Assembly (NCBI RefSeq): GCF_041435115.1
Contig: NZ_CP108046.1
Location: forward strand, 3,658,001 to 3,722,000
Source: Streptomyces sp. NBC_00289
GTDB taxonomy: Bacteria; Actinomycetota; Actinomycetes; Streptomycetales; Streptomycetaceae
DNA: 64,000 bases
Direction of reading: 5' to 3'
Position numbers and translations under genes: made by a program. The number at the start of each line of letters is the position of its first letter. Within the stretch, counting starts at the first letter, position 1. Below are positions 49,162 to 56,990 of the stretch, piece after piece. The notes below the pieces were generated by a model. It ran no database searches, was not told where the DNA came from, and saw only the letters and a list, made by a program, of their open reading frames with translations.

Positions 49162-50043
49162 ATGACGCCGATCACGGAGGTGGAGGGGCGGAGGCTCGCG
49201 CTCAGCAACCTGGACAAGGTGCTGTATCCCGCGACCGGGTTCACCAAGGGCGAGCTGCTGCACTACTACGCGACCACCGCCGAGGTCCTGCTGCCCCATC
49301 TGCGGGATCGGCCGGTGTCCTTCCTGCGGTATCCGGACGGGCCCGACGGCCAGGTGTTCTTCGCCAAGAACGTTCCGCCGGGTACGCCCGACTGGGTCAC
49401 CACCGTCGAGGTACCCCGGTCGGAGGGGCCGGCCCGGATGGTGCTCGTACAGGACCTGGCGAGCCTGATGTGGGCCGCGAACCTCGTCACCGAGTTCCAC
49501 ACGCACCAGTGGGTCATCGACGCACCCGGCGACGCCGACCGGATCGTCTTCGACCTCGACCCCGGCCCGCCCGCCACCGTCGTCGACTGCTGCGAGGTCG
49601 CCCTGTGGCTGCGGGAACGGCTGGCGGCGGACGGGATCGAGGCGTACGCCAAGACCTCCGGGTCGAAGGGGCTGCACCTGCTCGCGGCGGTGCGCTCGGC
49701 CTCCTCCGAACGGACCACCGAGTACGCCAAGGAACTCGCCGTCGAGGCGGAGAAGGCCATGCCCCGGCTCGTCGTCCACCGCATGACGCGGAGCCTGCGA
49801 CCCGGGAAGGTGTTCGTCGACTGGAGCCAGAACGCGGCCCGCAAGACCACGGCGACGCCCTACACGCTGCGGGCGCGGGCGGAGCCACTGGTGTCGGCGC
49901 CGGTGACCTGGAGCGAGGTGGAGGAGAGCGGGGGGGCTGAGCGGCTGGCGTTTCGGGCTGAGGACATCGGTCCGCGCGTGCGGGAGTACGGCGATTTGCT
50001 CGCCGGGTTGCTTGATGCGGGGCGGGCGGGGGCGTTGCCGTGA
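49162..50043 (+). CDS. NHEJ polymerase (LigD polymerase domain protein)
   Basis: 293 residues. Stand-alone LigD PolDom of the archaeo-eukaryotic primase superfamily, which fills ends during joining. The metal Asp pair is in IVFDLDPG, the 3'-end/phosphate binding motifs in SGSKGLHLLA and VFVDWSQNA. No ligase or phosphoesterase domain is attached. The upstream GATTCT is 6 bases before the ATG, a possible leaderless start. It is divergent from ku with an 80-base shared promoter region. Confidence 0.93.
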   Translation: MTPITEVEGRRLALSNLDKVLYPATGFTKGELLHYYATTAEVLLPHLRDRPVSFLRYPDGPDGQVFFAKNVPPGTPDWVTTVEVPRSEGPARMVLVQDLASLMWAANLVTEFHTHQWVIDAPGDADRIVFDLDPGPPATVVDCCEVALWLRERLAADGIEAYAKTSGSKGLHLLAAVRSASSERTTEYAKELAVEAEKAMPRLVVHRMTRSLRPGKVFVDWSQNAARKTTATPYTLRARAEPLVSAPVTWSEVEESGGAERLAFRAEDIGPRVREYGDLLAGLLDAGRAGALP

Positions 50044-50103
50044 CCGCGGCGCGCGACCGTCGCGTCGTGACCGGCATGCGCGGGGTTGCGCACTGACGGC
50101 CGG

Positions 50104-50243
50104 CATCTGCCGGTCGACATCTGCCGGTCGACATGTGCCGGTCGGTATGTGCCGGTCGGTGTGTGTCGGTCGGTATGTGTCGGTCGGTATGTGCCGGTCG
50201 CACCCTGTCGGTCGGCATCTGCCGGTTGCCATCCGCCCGTCGC
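50104..50243. repeat. Array of ten 14-bp tandem repeats
   Basis: Ten contiguous 14-base units, of type CATCTGCCGGTCGA / TATGTGCCGGTCGG, starting at 50104; units 2-3 are identical or single-base variants and later units drift. 14 is not a multiple of three, and no frame is coding-like, so this is non-coding DNA in the gap after the LigD polymerase gene. Confidence 0.9.
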
Positions 50244-50259
50244 GGCCTGCCGCACGTGT

Positions 50260-50328
50260 CCTGGGGGCTGCGCCCCCAGACCCCCGCTTCGGCCTGAAGG
50301 GCCTCGTCCTCAAACGCCGGACGGGCTG
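50260..50328. repeat. Dispersed Streptomyces-type palindromic element
   Basis: Contains TGGGGGC-tgc-GCCCCCA, then a GACCCCCGCTTCGGCCTGAA segment with a second small stem and ends in AAACGCCGGACGGGCTG. This string is one I recognise from intergenic regions of many Streptomyces genomes. Function unknown; the hairpins could act as terminators for either convergent neighbour. Confidence 0.7.
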
Positions 50329-50649
50329 GGTTGGCCGAGCGGGCCGGAGGCGCGGGGTGAACCCGGCAGGCCGGACGCTCCCGGTTGACCTGGTGGGCCA
50401 GGCGGGCCGGACGCGCGGAGTGAGCCCCGCAAGCCGGACGCGCCAAGTGCGCCAGGCGGGCCCGACACCCGGAGTGAGCCCCGCAAGCCGGACGCGCCAA
50501 GTGCGCCAGGGTGGGCCCGACACCCGGAGTGAGCCCGGCAGGCCGGACGCGCCAAGGGAGCCCGGCAGACCGTACACGCCAAGTGAGCCAGGTGGGTCGG
50601 ACACGCCGCGTCGGCCTCGCAAGCCGGACACGCCAGGTCGGCCGCACTC
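50316..50649. repeat. Eleven 27-bp repeats derived from the element tail
   Basis: Units of consensus GCCGGACGCGCCAAGTGAGC plus CAGGCGG-like end, starting with the tail of the palindromic element (first unit 50316-50342) and running to 50649, interrupted by a 9-base insert at 50397-50405. Two units are near-exact. No frame shows codon bias; an open frame on the minus strand through it is a GC artefact. Confidence 0.85.
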
Positions 50650-50666
50650 GCCGGATATCGCGACCC

Positions 50667-51470
50667 TCACACCCGTACCCACGTCTGCCGGTCCCTGGCC
50701 GTTGCGTGGAGGGCCTGCACGTCTGCCGGCTTGAGGATGCCGCCCAGCTTGGCGAGGCCCTCGATCTCCGTGTCGGCCAGGACGCGGACGTCTCGGAGCG
50801 GGGTGATGATCGCGAGGTCCGCGGGGTCCACGAGGACGAGGACCGGGTGAACCTCGGCCGTCAGCGCGTAGGAGGCCCGGTCCGCGTCGGCGCGGACGCG
50901 GCGCAGGAGCGGGCTCGAGTCGCGGCGGCCCAGCGTGACCACCGGGTCGGCGACCGTCACCCGGGCCTTGCGGGCGTACAGCGTGTGGATCGCGAAGAGG
51001 CCGCCGGGACCGATCACCAGGTGGTGGACCCGGTCCCCGCCGGGGAGCGGGACCGAGTGCAGGGCGTGCCAGCCGACGCCGTCGAGGCGGTCCAGCGACT
51101 CCCCCACCGCCTGTTCCGCGGCCAGGGCCCGGCGGCGCGGGTCGGGCCGCAGACGGCGCTGCGGGCCCGGGTCCCGGTCCAGCGAGACCTGGAGCGCCTC
51201 GCCGGGGCGGTTGGGCGCGAGGTCGTCGTCCGGGTGGAGGGAGAGACGGGCCAGCTCGGCCGGGGTCGGGACCGCGGGCGGGCCCACCGCTACCGGGCCC
51301 GTCAGGAAGGGCCCCAGGGCTTCGAGGACGTCGTCTCTCCGGTCCTCGCTCAGCAGGTTGACCCGGGCGGCCTCACGGTCGTACCAGGCGATGTTCCTGC
51401 CGTCCCTGAGGCAGACGTACAGCCGTTCCTGGCCGTGTCGCCAGGTCGGTATGACGCGCAGTCCGCTCAT
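50667..51470 (-). CDS. NERD (nuclease-related domain) protein
   Basis: 267 residues. The central part shows the NERD domain: AAEQAVGESLDRLDG, a WHALHSVPLPGGDRVHHLVIGPGGLFAIHTL strand with the Glu/Asp-x-Gly and I-D-H-L-V-I-like core, plus an aligned acidic residue set of the PD-(D/E)XK-like fold. The first ~55 residues (VIPTWRHGQERLYVCLRDGRNIAWYDRE) look like a small nucleic-acid or heme-like binding module. Neighbouring DNA-repair genes suggest a nucleic-acid role; not proven. ATG 51470. Confidence 0.85.
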   Translation of the reverse strand: MSGLRVIPTWRHGQERLYVCLRDGRNIAWYDREAARVNLLSEDRRDDVLEALGPFLTGPVAVGPPAVPTPAELARLSLHPDDDLAPNRPGEALQVSLDRDPGPQRRLRPDPRRRALAAEQAVGESLDRLDGVGWHALHSVPLPGGDRVHHLVIGPGGLFAIHTLYARKARVTVADPVVTLGRRDSSPLLRRVRADADRASYALTAEVHPVLVLVDPADLAIITPLRDVRVLADTEIEGLAKLGGILKPADVQALHATARDRQTWVRV

Positions 51471-51568
51471 GCACCATCACCCCACGACCATGGGAACAGG
51501 CGGGGTGCTCCAGGGGCAAGAACCCGGCTACCTTTGAGGAGAGTTGGCTGGGGCTTGGGGAGGCGCCG

Positions 51569-52075
51569 TTGCGGACGCGCAGGAAGCAATCCGACGTACC
51601 GGCTCCGGACAGCCCATGGAGCGAGATCGTGCCCGGACTGTGGATGGGCGGGCACGAGTTCAAGGGGCCGCCCGGGCAGCTCGAGTTCGCGGTCGTGCGG
51701 GACCAGTTCGATCTCGTGCTGACCCTCCTGAGACTGCCGGGGCACGGGCCCGACCCGGGCGTCGAACACCATGTGTGGCCGATTCCGGACGGACCGCTGG
51801 ACGGGACGCAGCTCGCGGGCGTGATGCGGCTGGCGCAGGCCGCCTGCGACGCGCTGGACGACGGCCGCAAGGTCCTCGTGCGCTGTTACCACGGGTACAA
51901 CCGGTCCGGCCTGGTCGTCGCGCACGCGCTCGTACGCCTGGGGCACTCCAGCGACGAGGCGATCCGGCTGATCCGGACCCGCCGCTCCCCATGGGCGCTG
52001 CACAACGAACTCTTCGTCGAGTACCTCCAGACGGGGCTGCCGACGGCCCGGCTCCTCGAGGAGCTCACCGAGTAG
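51569..52075 (+). CDS. Dual-specificity protein phosphatase
   Basis: 168 residues from TTG 51569 with GGGGAGG five bases upstream. DSP fold with C-x5-R P-loop HGYNRSGL (Cys in VRCYHGYNRSG) and an Asp-bearing loop upstream (DGPLDGTQ). About 20 residues precede the domain and no other domain is attached. Divergent from the NERD gene. Probably removes phosphate from Tyr or Ser/Thr; target unknown. Confidence 0.9.
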   Translation: MRTRRKQSDVPAPDSPWSEIVPGLWMGGHEFKGPPGQLEFAVVRDQFDLVLTLLRLPGHGPDPGVEHHVWPIPDGPLDGTQLAGVMRLAQAACDALDDGRKVLVRCYHGYNRSGLVVAHALVRLGHSSDEAIRLIRTRRSPWALHNELFVEYLQTGLPTARLLEELTE

Positions 52076-52320
52076 GGGGCGGTGGAGGCGGTCCGGTGGG
52101 CGAGCAATCGTTTCTTCTCCGGCTCCGGACGAGGTCCCCGACGGGACACCTCGTGACGCAAAAAGGACGTCCGTACGAATAAGGTGTACGAGGCCGGGGC
52201 GACCCCGCACGATCCCGGCCCAGCCCCGCCCCTGCCTGCTTGTTTGCCCTGCCCCGCACCCGGATCCGCCCCACCCCTCCCCGCCCACACACCCACACCG
52301 CACCCGATCACAGGAGCACA

Positions 52321-53106
52321 GTGCCGCCCCGCCGCCTCGTCCTCTCCGCCCTCACGGTCGCCCTCGTGCTGGTGTCCGCCGTGGGCTGCGGTGACGGAGG
52401 CGAGCTGCTCGGGGCGGGTGCGACCCCGGCGGCGACCGGTCCGGACAGGTTGTGGCCGGGTCTGCGGCCGGCCTCCAGCCCCGCCTGGGACTACGAGGAC
52501 GGCGAGTCCGAGCTCGTGCGCGGCATCACCGCTCCGGGCGACGACATCCACAAGGTGGACCCGGTGGCCGTCGTCCGCGCGGAGATCAGCCGGCACCCTG
52601 GGGCGTACACCGGCGCCAAGGCGACGTACCGCGAGACGGTCCGCAGGATGGACGACTGCGGCGAGAACGCTACGACCGACAGCAGGGCCGCGGCGGACGG
52701 TGAGACCGTGACCGGCGGCCGGTGCCCGGTTCTCAAGGCGTACTACCGCGACCTCACCGGTGACGGGCGCGACGATCTGACGTTGGGGTTCCGGCTGCTG
52801 CCCGGCAACCAGACGGCCGTACGCGTCTACACCTTCCGGTCGGGCCGGCTGGTCCAGGTGATGTCCAACGACGACGCGGTGACCGGCGTCGAGCTGGCGG
52901 GGCGGTCCGTGATCATCCGCTCGCCGTCCGACATCCCGGCCTACGAGTACCGGTTCCAGTGGACCTGGGACCCGCAGCAGCGTCTGATGCTGCTGACGCA
53001 CGACGAGATGCTGCGCACCGGGGACGGGAAGCACTCCAAGCGGCCGTCAAGCACCGCCGCCCCCTCGCTCTCCCCCTCGCTCTCCCCTTCGGCGAGCACC
53101 CCGTGA
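52321..53106 (+). CDS. Putative lipoprotein paired with a sensor kinase
   Basis: 261 residues from GTG 52321, preceded by AGGAG. A lipobox at VSAVGC marks a Cys to be lipidated after a short signal peptide. The mature part has D-L-T-G-D-G-R-D-D-L, a calcium-type FG-GAP-like loop, and an EYRFQWTWDPQQRLMLL C-terminal strand, then a Ser/Pro tail. It overlaps the kinase gene by 4 bases (GTGA), so the two are co-translated; it may modulate the kinase, as CseA does CseC in sigE operons, but similarity to CseA is not shown. Confidence 0.8.
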   Translation: MPPRRLVLSALTVALVLVSAVGCGDGGELLGAGATPAATGPDRLWPGLRPASSPAWDYEDGESELVRGITAPGDDIHKVDPVAVVRAEISRHPGAYTGAKATYRETVRRMDDCGENATTDSRAAADGETVTGGRCPVLKAYYRDLTGDGRDDLTLGFRLLPGNQTAVRVYTFRSGRLVQVMSNDDAVTGVELAGRSVIIRSPSDIPAYEYRFQWTWDPQQRLMLLTHDEMLRTGDGKHSKRPSSTAAPSLSPSLSPSASTP

Positions 53107-54797
53107 GACGCCAGGAGAGGCCCTCCCCGACCCGTTCGACGAGACGCCCGACCAGAAGTGCCTCGGCGAAACGCCCGGGGCTCGCCCTTCCCCGGTGGGC
53201 CGGGACTCTTGCCGCCAAGTCCGCCGCGTTCATCATCGTGATGTGCTGCGCGCTCGCCGCCCTGCTCGGCGTCCTGGTGCACGTCTCGGTCACGAACCAG
53301 ACGGTCGGCCAGGCACGTGACCTCGCGCTGTCCCGGCTGACGGAGGCGACGGCGGCGTACGAGGCCGGGGACACGCTCGCACCGGGTACCGGGGTCGATC
53401 CGCCGGGCCTGCCCGTCCCGCTGCGGAGGCTGGCCGCCGCCGGGGAGCGCGGCACGATGGTGAGCGATCACCGCGGGCGCCCCACGATGTGGGCGGCGGG
53501 CCCGGTCGACGGTGGGCGGGCCCTCGCGGTGCAGGTCGACTACGCGCAGGGCAGGCGGACCATCGACGGCCTCGACCGGGCGATCGTGTGGTCGTCGGCC
53601 CTGGCCATCGGGGCGACCCTCCTGGTCGGCGCGTTCGCGGTGACCCGGGTGACCCGGCGGCTGCACACGACCGCGCGGGTGGCCCGGCGGATCAGCGCGG
53701 GCGACCTGGACGCGCGGGTGGGCGACCCCCGTACGAAGGACGCGTCGGGCGGGCAGGACGAGGTGGCCGCGGTGGCCGCCGCGCTGGACTCCATGGCGGC
53801 CTCCTTGCAGGGCAAGCTGCTGAGCGAGCAGCGGTTCACCGCGGACGTGGCGCACGAACTGCGCACTCCGCTGACCGGGCTGCACGCGGCGGCCGAGTTG
53901 TTGCCGGCGGGCCGGCCGACGGAGCTGGTGCGGGACCGGGTGGCCGCGCTGCGCACGCTCACCGAGGATCTGCTGGAGATCTCCCGGCTGGACACCGGGC
54001 GTGAGCGGCTGGAGCTGGACCCGGAGCCGCTGGGGGCGCTGGCCGAGCGAGTGGTGCGGGCGTCAGGCGCGGGCGTCGCTCCCGCAAGCGACACGAGCGC
54101 GGCCGCGGGCACGGGCGTCGCTCCCCAAAGCGACTCGCGCGCGGCGTCGGGCACCGGCGTCGCGCCCGCAAGCGACACGAGCGCGGCCGCGGGCACGGGC
54201 GTCCCTCCCGAAGGCGACTCGGGCGCGGCGTCGCGCACCGGCGTCGTGCCGCAGGGCGACTCGGGCGCGGCGTCGGGCGCGGGCGTCCCTCCCGCAAGCG
54301 ACACGAGCGCGGCCGCGGGCACGGGTGTCGCTCCCGAAGGCGACTCGGGCGCGGCGTCGCGCACCGGCGTCGTGCCGCAGGGCGACACGGGTGCGGGTGC
54401 CGGCACCGAGGTGCGGGTCGTGCGGGATGTCCTCGTGGAGACGGACCGGCGGCGCCTCGAGCGGGTGCTCGGCAATCTGGTCGCGAACGCGCACCGGCAC
54501 GGCCGGGAGCCGGTGGTGCTCACGGTGGACGGCCCGGTGGTCACCGTGCGCGACCACGGGGACGGCTATCCGGACTACCTGGTCGAGCACGGGCCGCAGC
54601 GGTTCCGCACCGAGGGCGGGGCGAAGGGGCACGGGCTCGGGCTGACGATCGCGCTCGGCCAGGCGGAGGTACTCGGCGCGCTGCTGGAGTTCGCGAACGC
54701 GCCGGGGGGCGGCGCGTGCGCCACGCTGACGCTGCCTCAGGGCAGGCCCGGCGAGTCCGTGCTCCCCGGGTCCGCGCTCCCCGATGGCGCAGCGTGA
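53103..54797 (+). CDS. Sensor histidine kinase with tandem repeat insert
   Basis: 564 residues from GTG 53103. Architecture: basic lead, TM1 (~38-60), an extracytoplasmic stretch (~60-160), TM2, HAMP, HisKA (DVAHELRTPLTGLHAA) and a HATPase domain with NLVANAHRHG, DHGDGYPD and GHGLGLTIA. Between HisKA and HATPase sit eight 14-residue repeats (consensus G-T-G-V-x-P-x-x-D-S-x-A-A-S), an unusual place. No response regulator is adjacent; the gene follows a lipoprotein gene and leads to an SH3 protein. Signal unknown. Confidence 0.88.
   Translation: MRRQERPSPTRSTRRPTRSASAKRPGLALPRWAGTLAAKSAAFIIVMCCALAALLGVLVHVSVTNQTVGQARDLALSRLTEATAAYEAGDTLAPGTGVDPPGLPVPLRRLAAAGERGTMVSDHRGRPTMWAAGPVDGGRALAVQVDYAQGRRTIDGLDRAIVWSSALAIGATLLVGAFAVTRVTRRLHTTARVARRISAGDLDARVGDPRTKDASGGQDEVAAVAAALDSMAASLQGKLLSEQRFTADVAHELRTPLTGLHAAAELLPAGRPTELVRDRVAALRTLTEDLLEISRLDTGRERLELDPEPLGALAERVVRASGAGVAPASDTSAAAGTGVAPQSDSRAASGTGVAPASDTSAAAGTGVPPEGDSGAASRTGVVPQGDSGAASGAGVPPASDTSAAAGTGVAPEGDSGAASRTGVVPQGDTGAGAGTEVRVVRDVLVETDRRRLERVLGNLVANAHRHGREPVVLTVDGPVVTVRDHGDGYPDYLVEHGPQRFRTEGGAKGHGLGLTIALGQAEVLGALLEFANAPGGGACATLTLPQGRPGESVLPGSALPDGAA
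54066..54401 (+). repeat. Eight 42-bp tandem repeats inside the kinase gene
   Basis: 336 bases of 42-base units, in frame, encoding 14 residues each. Units alternate two main types (with ASDTSAAA or EGDSGAAS). Edges are sharp: they begin right after E-R-V-V-R-A-S and end at T-E-V-R-V-V-R-D. Confidence 0.93.
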
Positions 54798-54895
54798 CGG
54801 GCGCGGTCCGTACGACGCTCCTAATGTGGCGGTTAGTCAGGTTTCGAGACCTTCGGAACCGACGACATGCTCGCCCTTTCACGGAGGTACCCCCC

Positions 54896-55576
54896 ATGTC
54901 CCTGCGTTCCTCCCTCCCCCGCGGTCTCGCCATAACGGCCGCCGTCGCCAGCCTGCTCGCCGCGGCCGCGGCCGCCCCCGCCGTCGCGGACGGGGAGTGG
55001 GACAACGGCGACCCGAACTCCAGCCAGAACGCCTCCGCCACCGCATCCGACCAGCCGGGTGGCTCCAACCAGAGCAGCACCTGGAACCCGAACGCCAACA
55101 GCCAGAGCGCCGACAACCAGGCCTCCAACGCCCAGAGTGGTAACACTCAGGGCGGTGGCAACGGGAACCAGACCGCCAACACCCAAGGCGGCAGCACTCA
55201 GGGCGGCAACACTCAAGGCGGTGACAACGGACACCAGACCGCCAACACCCAAGGCGGCAACACCCAGGGCGGTGACAACGGACACCAGACCGCCAACGCC
55301 CAGGGCGGTGACTGGGACCAGCACGGCAACCAGAACGACCAGCGCCTTTACCGGGGTCGGGTCACCGCGAGCACGCTGGCCCTGCGCGCCGCTCCGAACC
55401 GCGGCGGCCAGGTCATCCGGTACGCCCACCGAGGCGAGATCGTCTCGATCTTCTGCAAGACCGGCGGTCAGAACGTCGACGGCAACCGGCTCTGGTACCT
55501 CCTCACGGACGGCACCTGGGCGTGGGGCTCGGCCCGCTACATCGACAACATCGGCGCCGCGCCACGCTGGTGCTGA
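54896..55576 (+). CDS. Secreted SH3-domain protein with Asn/Gln/Gly-rich repeats
   Basis: 226 residues from ATG 54896, seven bases after GGAGGT. Signal peptide to ~residue 31 (AVADG). Residues ~40-150 are low-complexity, with repeated NTQGG and GDNGHQTA segments; the last ~75 form a bacterial SH3 domain (TASTLALRAAPN ... GEIVSIFCKTGGQNVDGN ... WAWGSARYI) likely to bind wall peptides. It has Cys in the SH3 part and at the C-terminus. Between a kinase and the FtsW-like gene. Confidence 0.88.
   Translation: MSLRSSLPRGLAITAAVASLLAAAAAAPAVADGEWDNGDPNSSQNASATASDQPGGSNQSSTWNPNANSQSADNQASNAQSGNTQGGGNGNQTANTQGGSTQGGNTQGGDNGHQTANTQGGNTQGGDNGHQTANAQGGDWDQHGNQNDQRLYRGRVTASTLALRAAPNRGGQVIRYAHRGEIVSIFCKTGGQNVDGNRLWYLLTDGTWAWGSARYIDNIGAAPRWC
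55141..55314 (+). repeat. Repeats in the SH3 protein gene
   Basis: Imperfect coding repeats around CAGACCGCCAACACCCAAGG and CAGGGCGGTGACAACGGA, giving alternating TANTQGGNTQ and GDNGHQ blocks. Edges are approximate. Confidence 0.75.
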
Positions 55577-55585
55577 CAACACAGG

Positions 55586-55613
55586 TGGACAACACGGCCC
55601 ATTTGGGTAAGTT
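55586..55613 (+). promoter_or_regulatory. Candidate leaderless promoter of the SEDS-PBP operon
   Basis: TGGACA (55586-55591), 16 bases, TAAGTT (55608-55613), 6 bases, then ATG 55620. No Shine-Dalgarno between. Fits a sigma-70-type promoter with transcription from the ATG. Confidence 0.6.
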
Positions 55614-55619
55614 CCGGAC

Positions 55620-56990
55620 ATGATCAATGCCGGAACCACCGTGGCACAGGCGAAAGCACCCGCTTCGGCGGTACGCCTCCCCCGGCGCCGTGGCATCGAA
55701 CTGGCCCTCATCGTCCTCGCCGTCCTGCTCTGCGTGTACGGCTACTGCGCTGTCGGCCTCGCCAGGAACGGCACCGTCCCGCCCGGCGCCGCCGGTTACG
55801 GCGCCGGGCTCGGCGTGCTCGCGTTCCTCGCGCACTGCGCGGTGCGTCTGCGCGCCCCCGACGCCGACCCCTTGCCCCTGCCGATCGCCGTCCTGCTCAA
55901 CGGCCTCGGCCTGGTCCTGATCTACCGGCTCGACCTGGAGACCCCCGGCGACGAGGCGGCTCCCACCCAGCTGGTGTGGTCCACGGTCGGCGTGACGCTG
56001 TTCATCCTGGTCGTCGTCCTGCTGCGCGACCACCGGGTGCTCCAGCGCTACGCGTACGTCTGTGTCGTCACCGCCCTCGGCCTGCTCACCCTCCCGATCC
56101 TGTTCCCGGCCGTGAACGGCGCCCGCATCTGGGTCCGGATCGCCGGATTCTCCATCCAGCCCGGCGAGTTCGCGAAGGTGCTGCTGGCGGTCTTCTTCGC
56201 CGCCTACCTGGCCGCCAACCGCAACGCGCTGGCGTACGCGGGCCGCCGCGTCTGGAAGTTCCGTCGACTCCAACTGCCCACCGGACGCGTGCTCGGCCCG
56301 ATCGTCACGATCTGGCTGCTGAGCGTCGGCGTCCTGGTCCTAGAGCGGGACCTCGGCACCTCGCTGCTGTTCTTCGGCCTGTTCGTCGTCCTGCTCTACG
56401 TCGCCACCGGCCGCACCGGCTGGATCGCCGTCGGCCTGCTGCTGGCCTCGCTGGGGGCGGTCGCCGTCGGCTGGCTCGAACCGCACGTGCACAGCCGGGT
56501 CGAGGACTGGCTGCACCCGTTCGCCTCGATCGAGGCGGGCCAGGGACCCAACCAGCTGGCCCAGTCGCTGTTCTCCTTCGCGACCGGCGGCATCCTCGGC
56601 ACCGGGCTTGGCCTCGGCCACTCGATCCTCATCGGCTTCGCGGCGAAGTCGGACTTCGTCCTGGCGACGGCGGGCGAGGAGCTGGGCCTGGCGGGTCTGT
56701 CCGCGATCTTCCTGCTGTACGGGCTGCTGGTGGAGCGCGGCTACCGTGCGGGCCTGGCCCAGCGCGACCCCTTCGGCCGTCTCCTCGCGGTCGGACTGGC
56801 CTCCATCCTGGCGCTCCAGGTGTTCGTGATCGCGGGCGGGGTGACCGGCCTGATCCCGTTGACCGGTATGGCGATGCCCTTCCTCGCGCAGGGCGGCTCG
56901 TCGGTGGTGACGAACTGGGCGATCGTGGCGCTGCTGATCCGGGTGAGCGACTCGGCCCGCGGCCAGTACGACGGGAAGGCCGCCCCATGA
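55620..56990 (+). CDS. SEDS-family peptidoglycan glycosyltransferase (FtsW/RodA-like)
   Basis: 456 residues, about ten TM helices. SEDS motifs: ISGFSIQPGEFAK-type loop (IAGFSIQPGEFAKVLL), LERDLGTSLLFFG (with the acidic catalytic residue), and NQLAQSLFSFATGGILGTGLG then GMAMPFLAQGGSSVVTNWAIVALL. Polymerises glycan strands with a class B PBP. Its stop overlaps the PBP start (ATGA). A paralogue of the divisome/elongasome proteins, perhaps for sporulation or spore wall. Confidence 0.94.
   Translation: MINAGTTVAQAKAPASAVRLPRRRGIELALIVLAVLLCVYGYCAVGLARNGTVPPGAAGYGAGLGVLAFLAHCAVRLRAPDADPLPLPIAVLLNGLGLVLIYRLDLETPGDEAAPTQLVWSTVGVTLFILVVVLLRDHRVLQRYAYVCVVTALGLLTLPILFPAVNGARIWVRIAGFSIQPGEFAKVLLAVFFAAYLAANRNALAYAGRRVWKFRRLQLPTGRVLGPIVTIWLLSVGVLVLERDLGTSLLFFGLFVVLLYVATGRTGWIAVGLLLASLGAVAVGWLEPHVHSRVEDWLHPFASIEAGQGPNQLAQSLFSFATGGILGTGLGLGHSILIGFAAKSDFVLATAGEELGLAGLSAIFLLYGLLVERGYRAGLAQRDPFGRLLAVGLASILALQVFVIAGGVTGLIPLTGMAMPFLAQGGSSVVTNWAIVALLIRVSDSARGQYDGKAAP

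Noticed and set aside
50104..50243. Possible CRISPR array
   Set aside because: Units are contiguous 14-mers without spacers and no cas genes are near.
49132..50682. Long minus-strand open frame across the LigD polymerase and repeat array
   Set aside because: It is antisense to a well-supported gene and its remainder is translated repeat DNA; no codon bias or family match.
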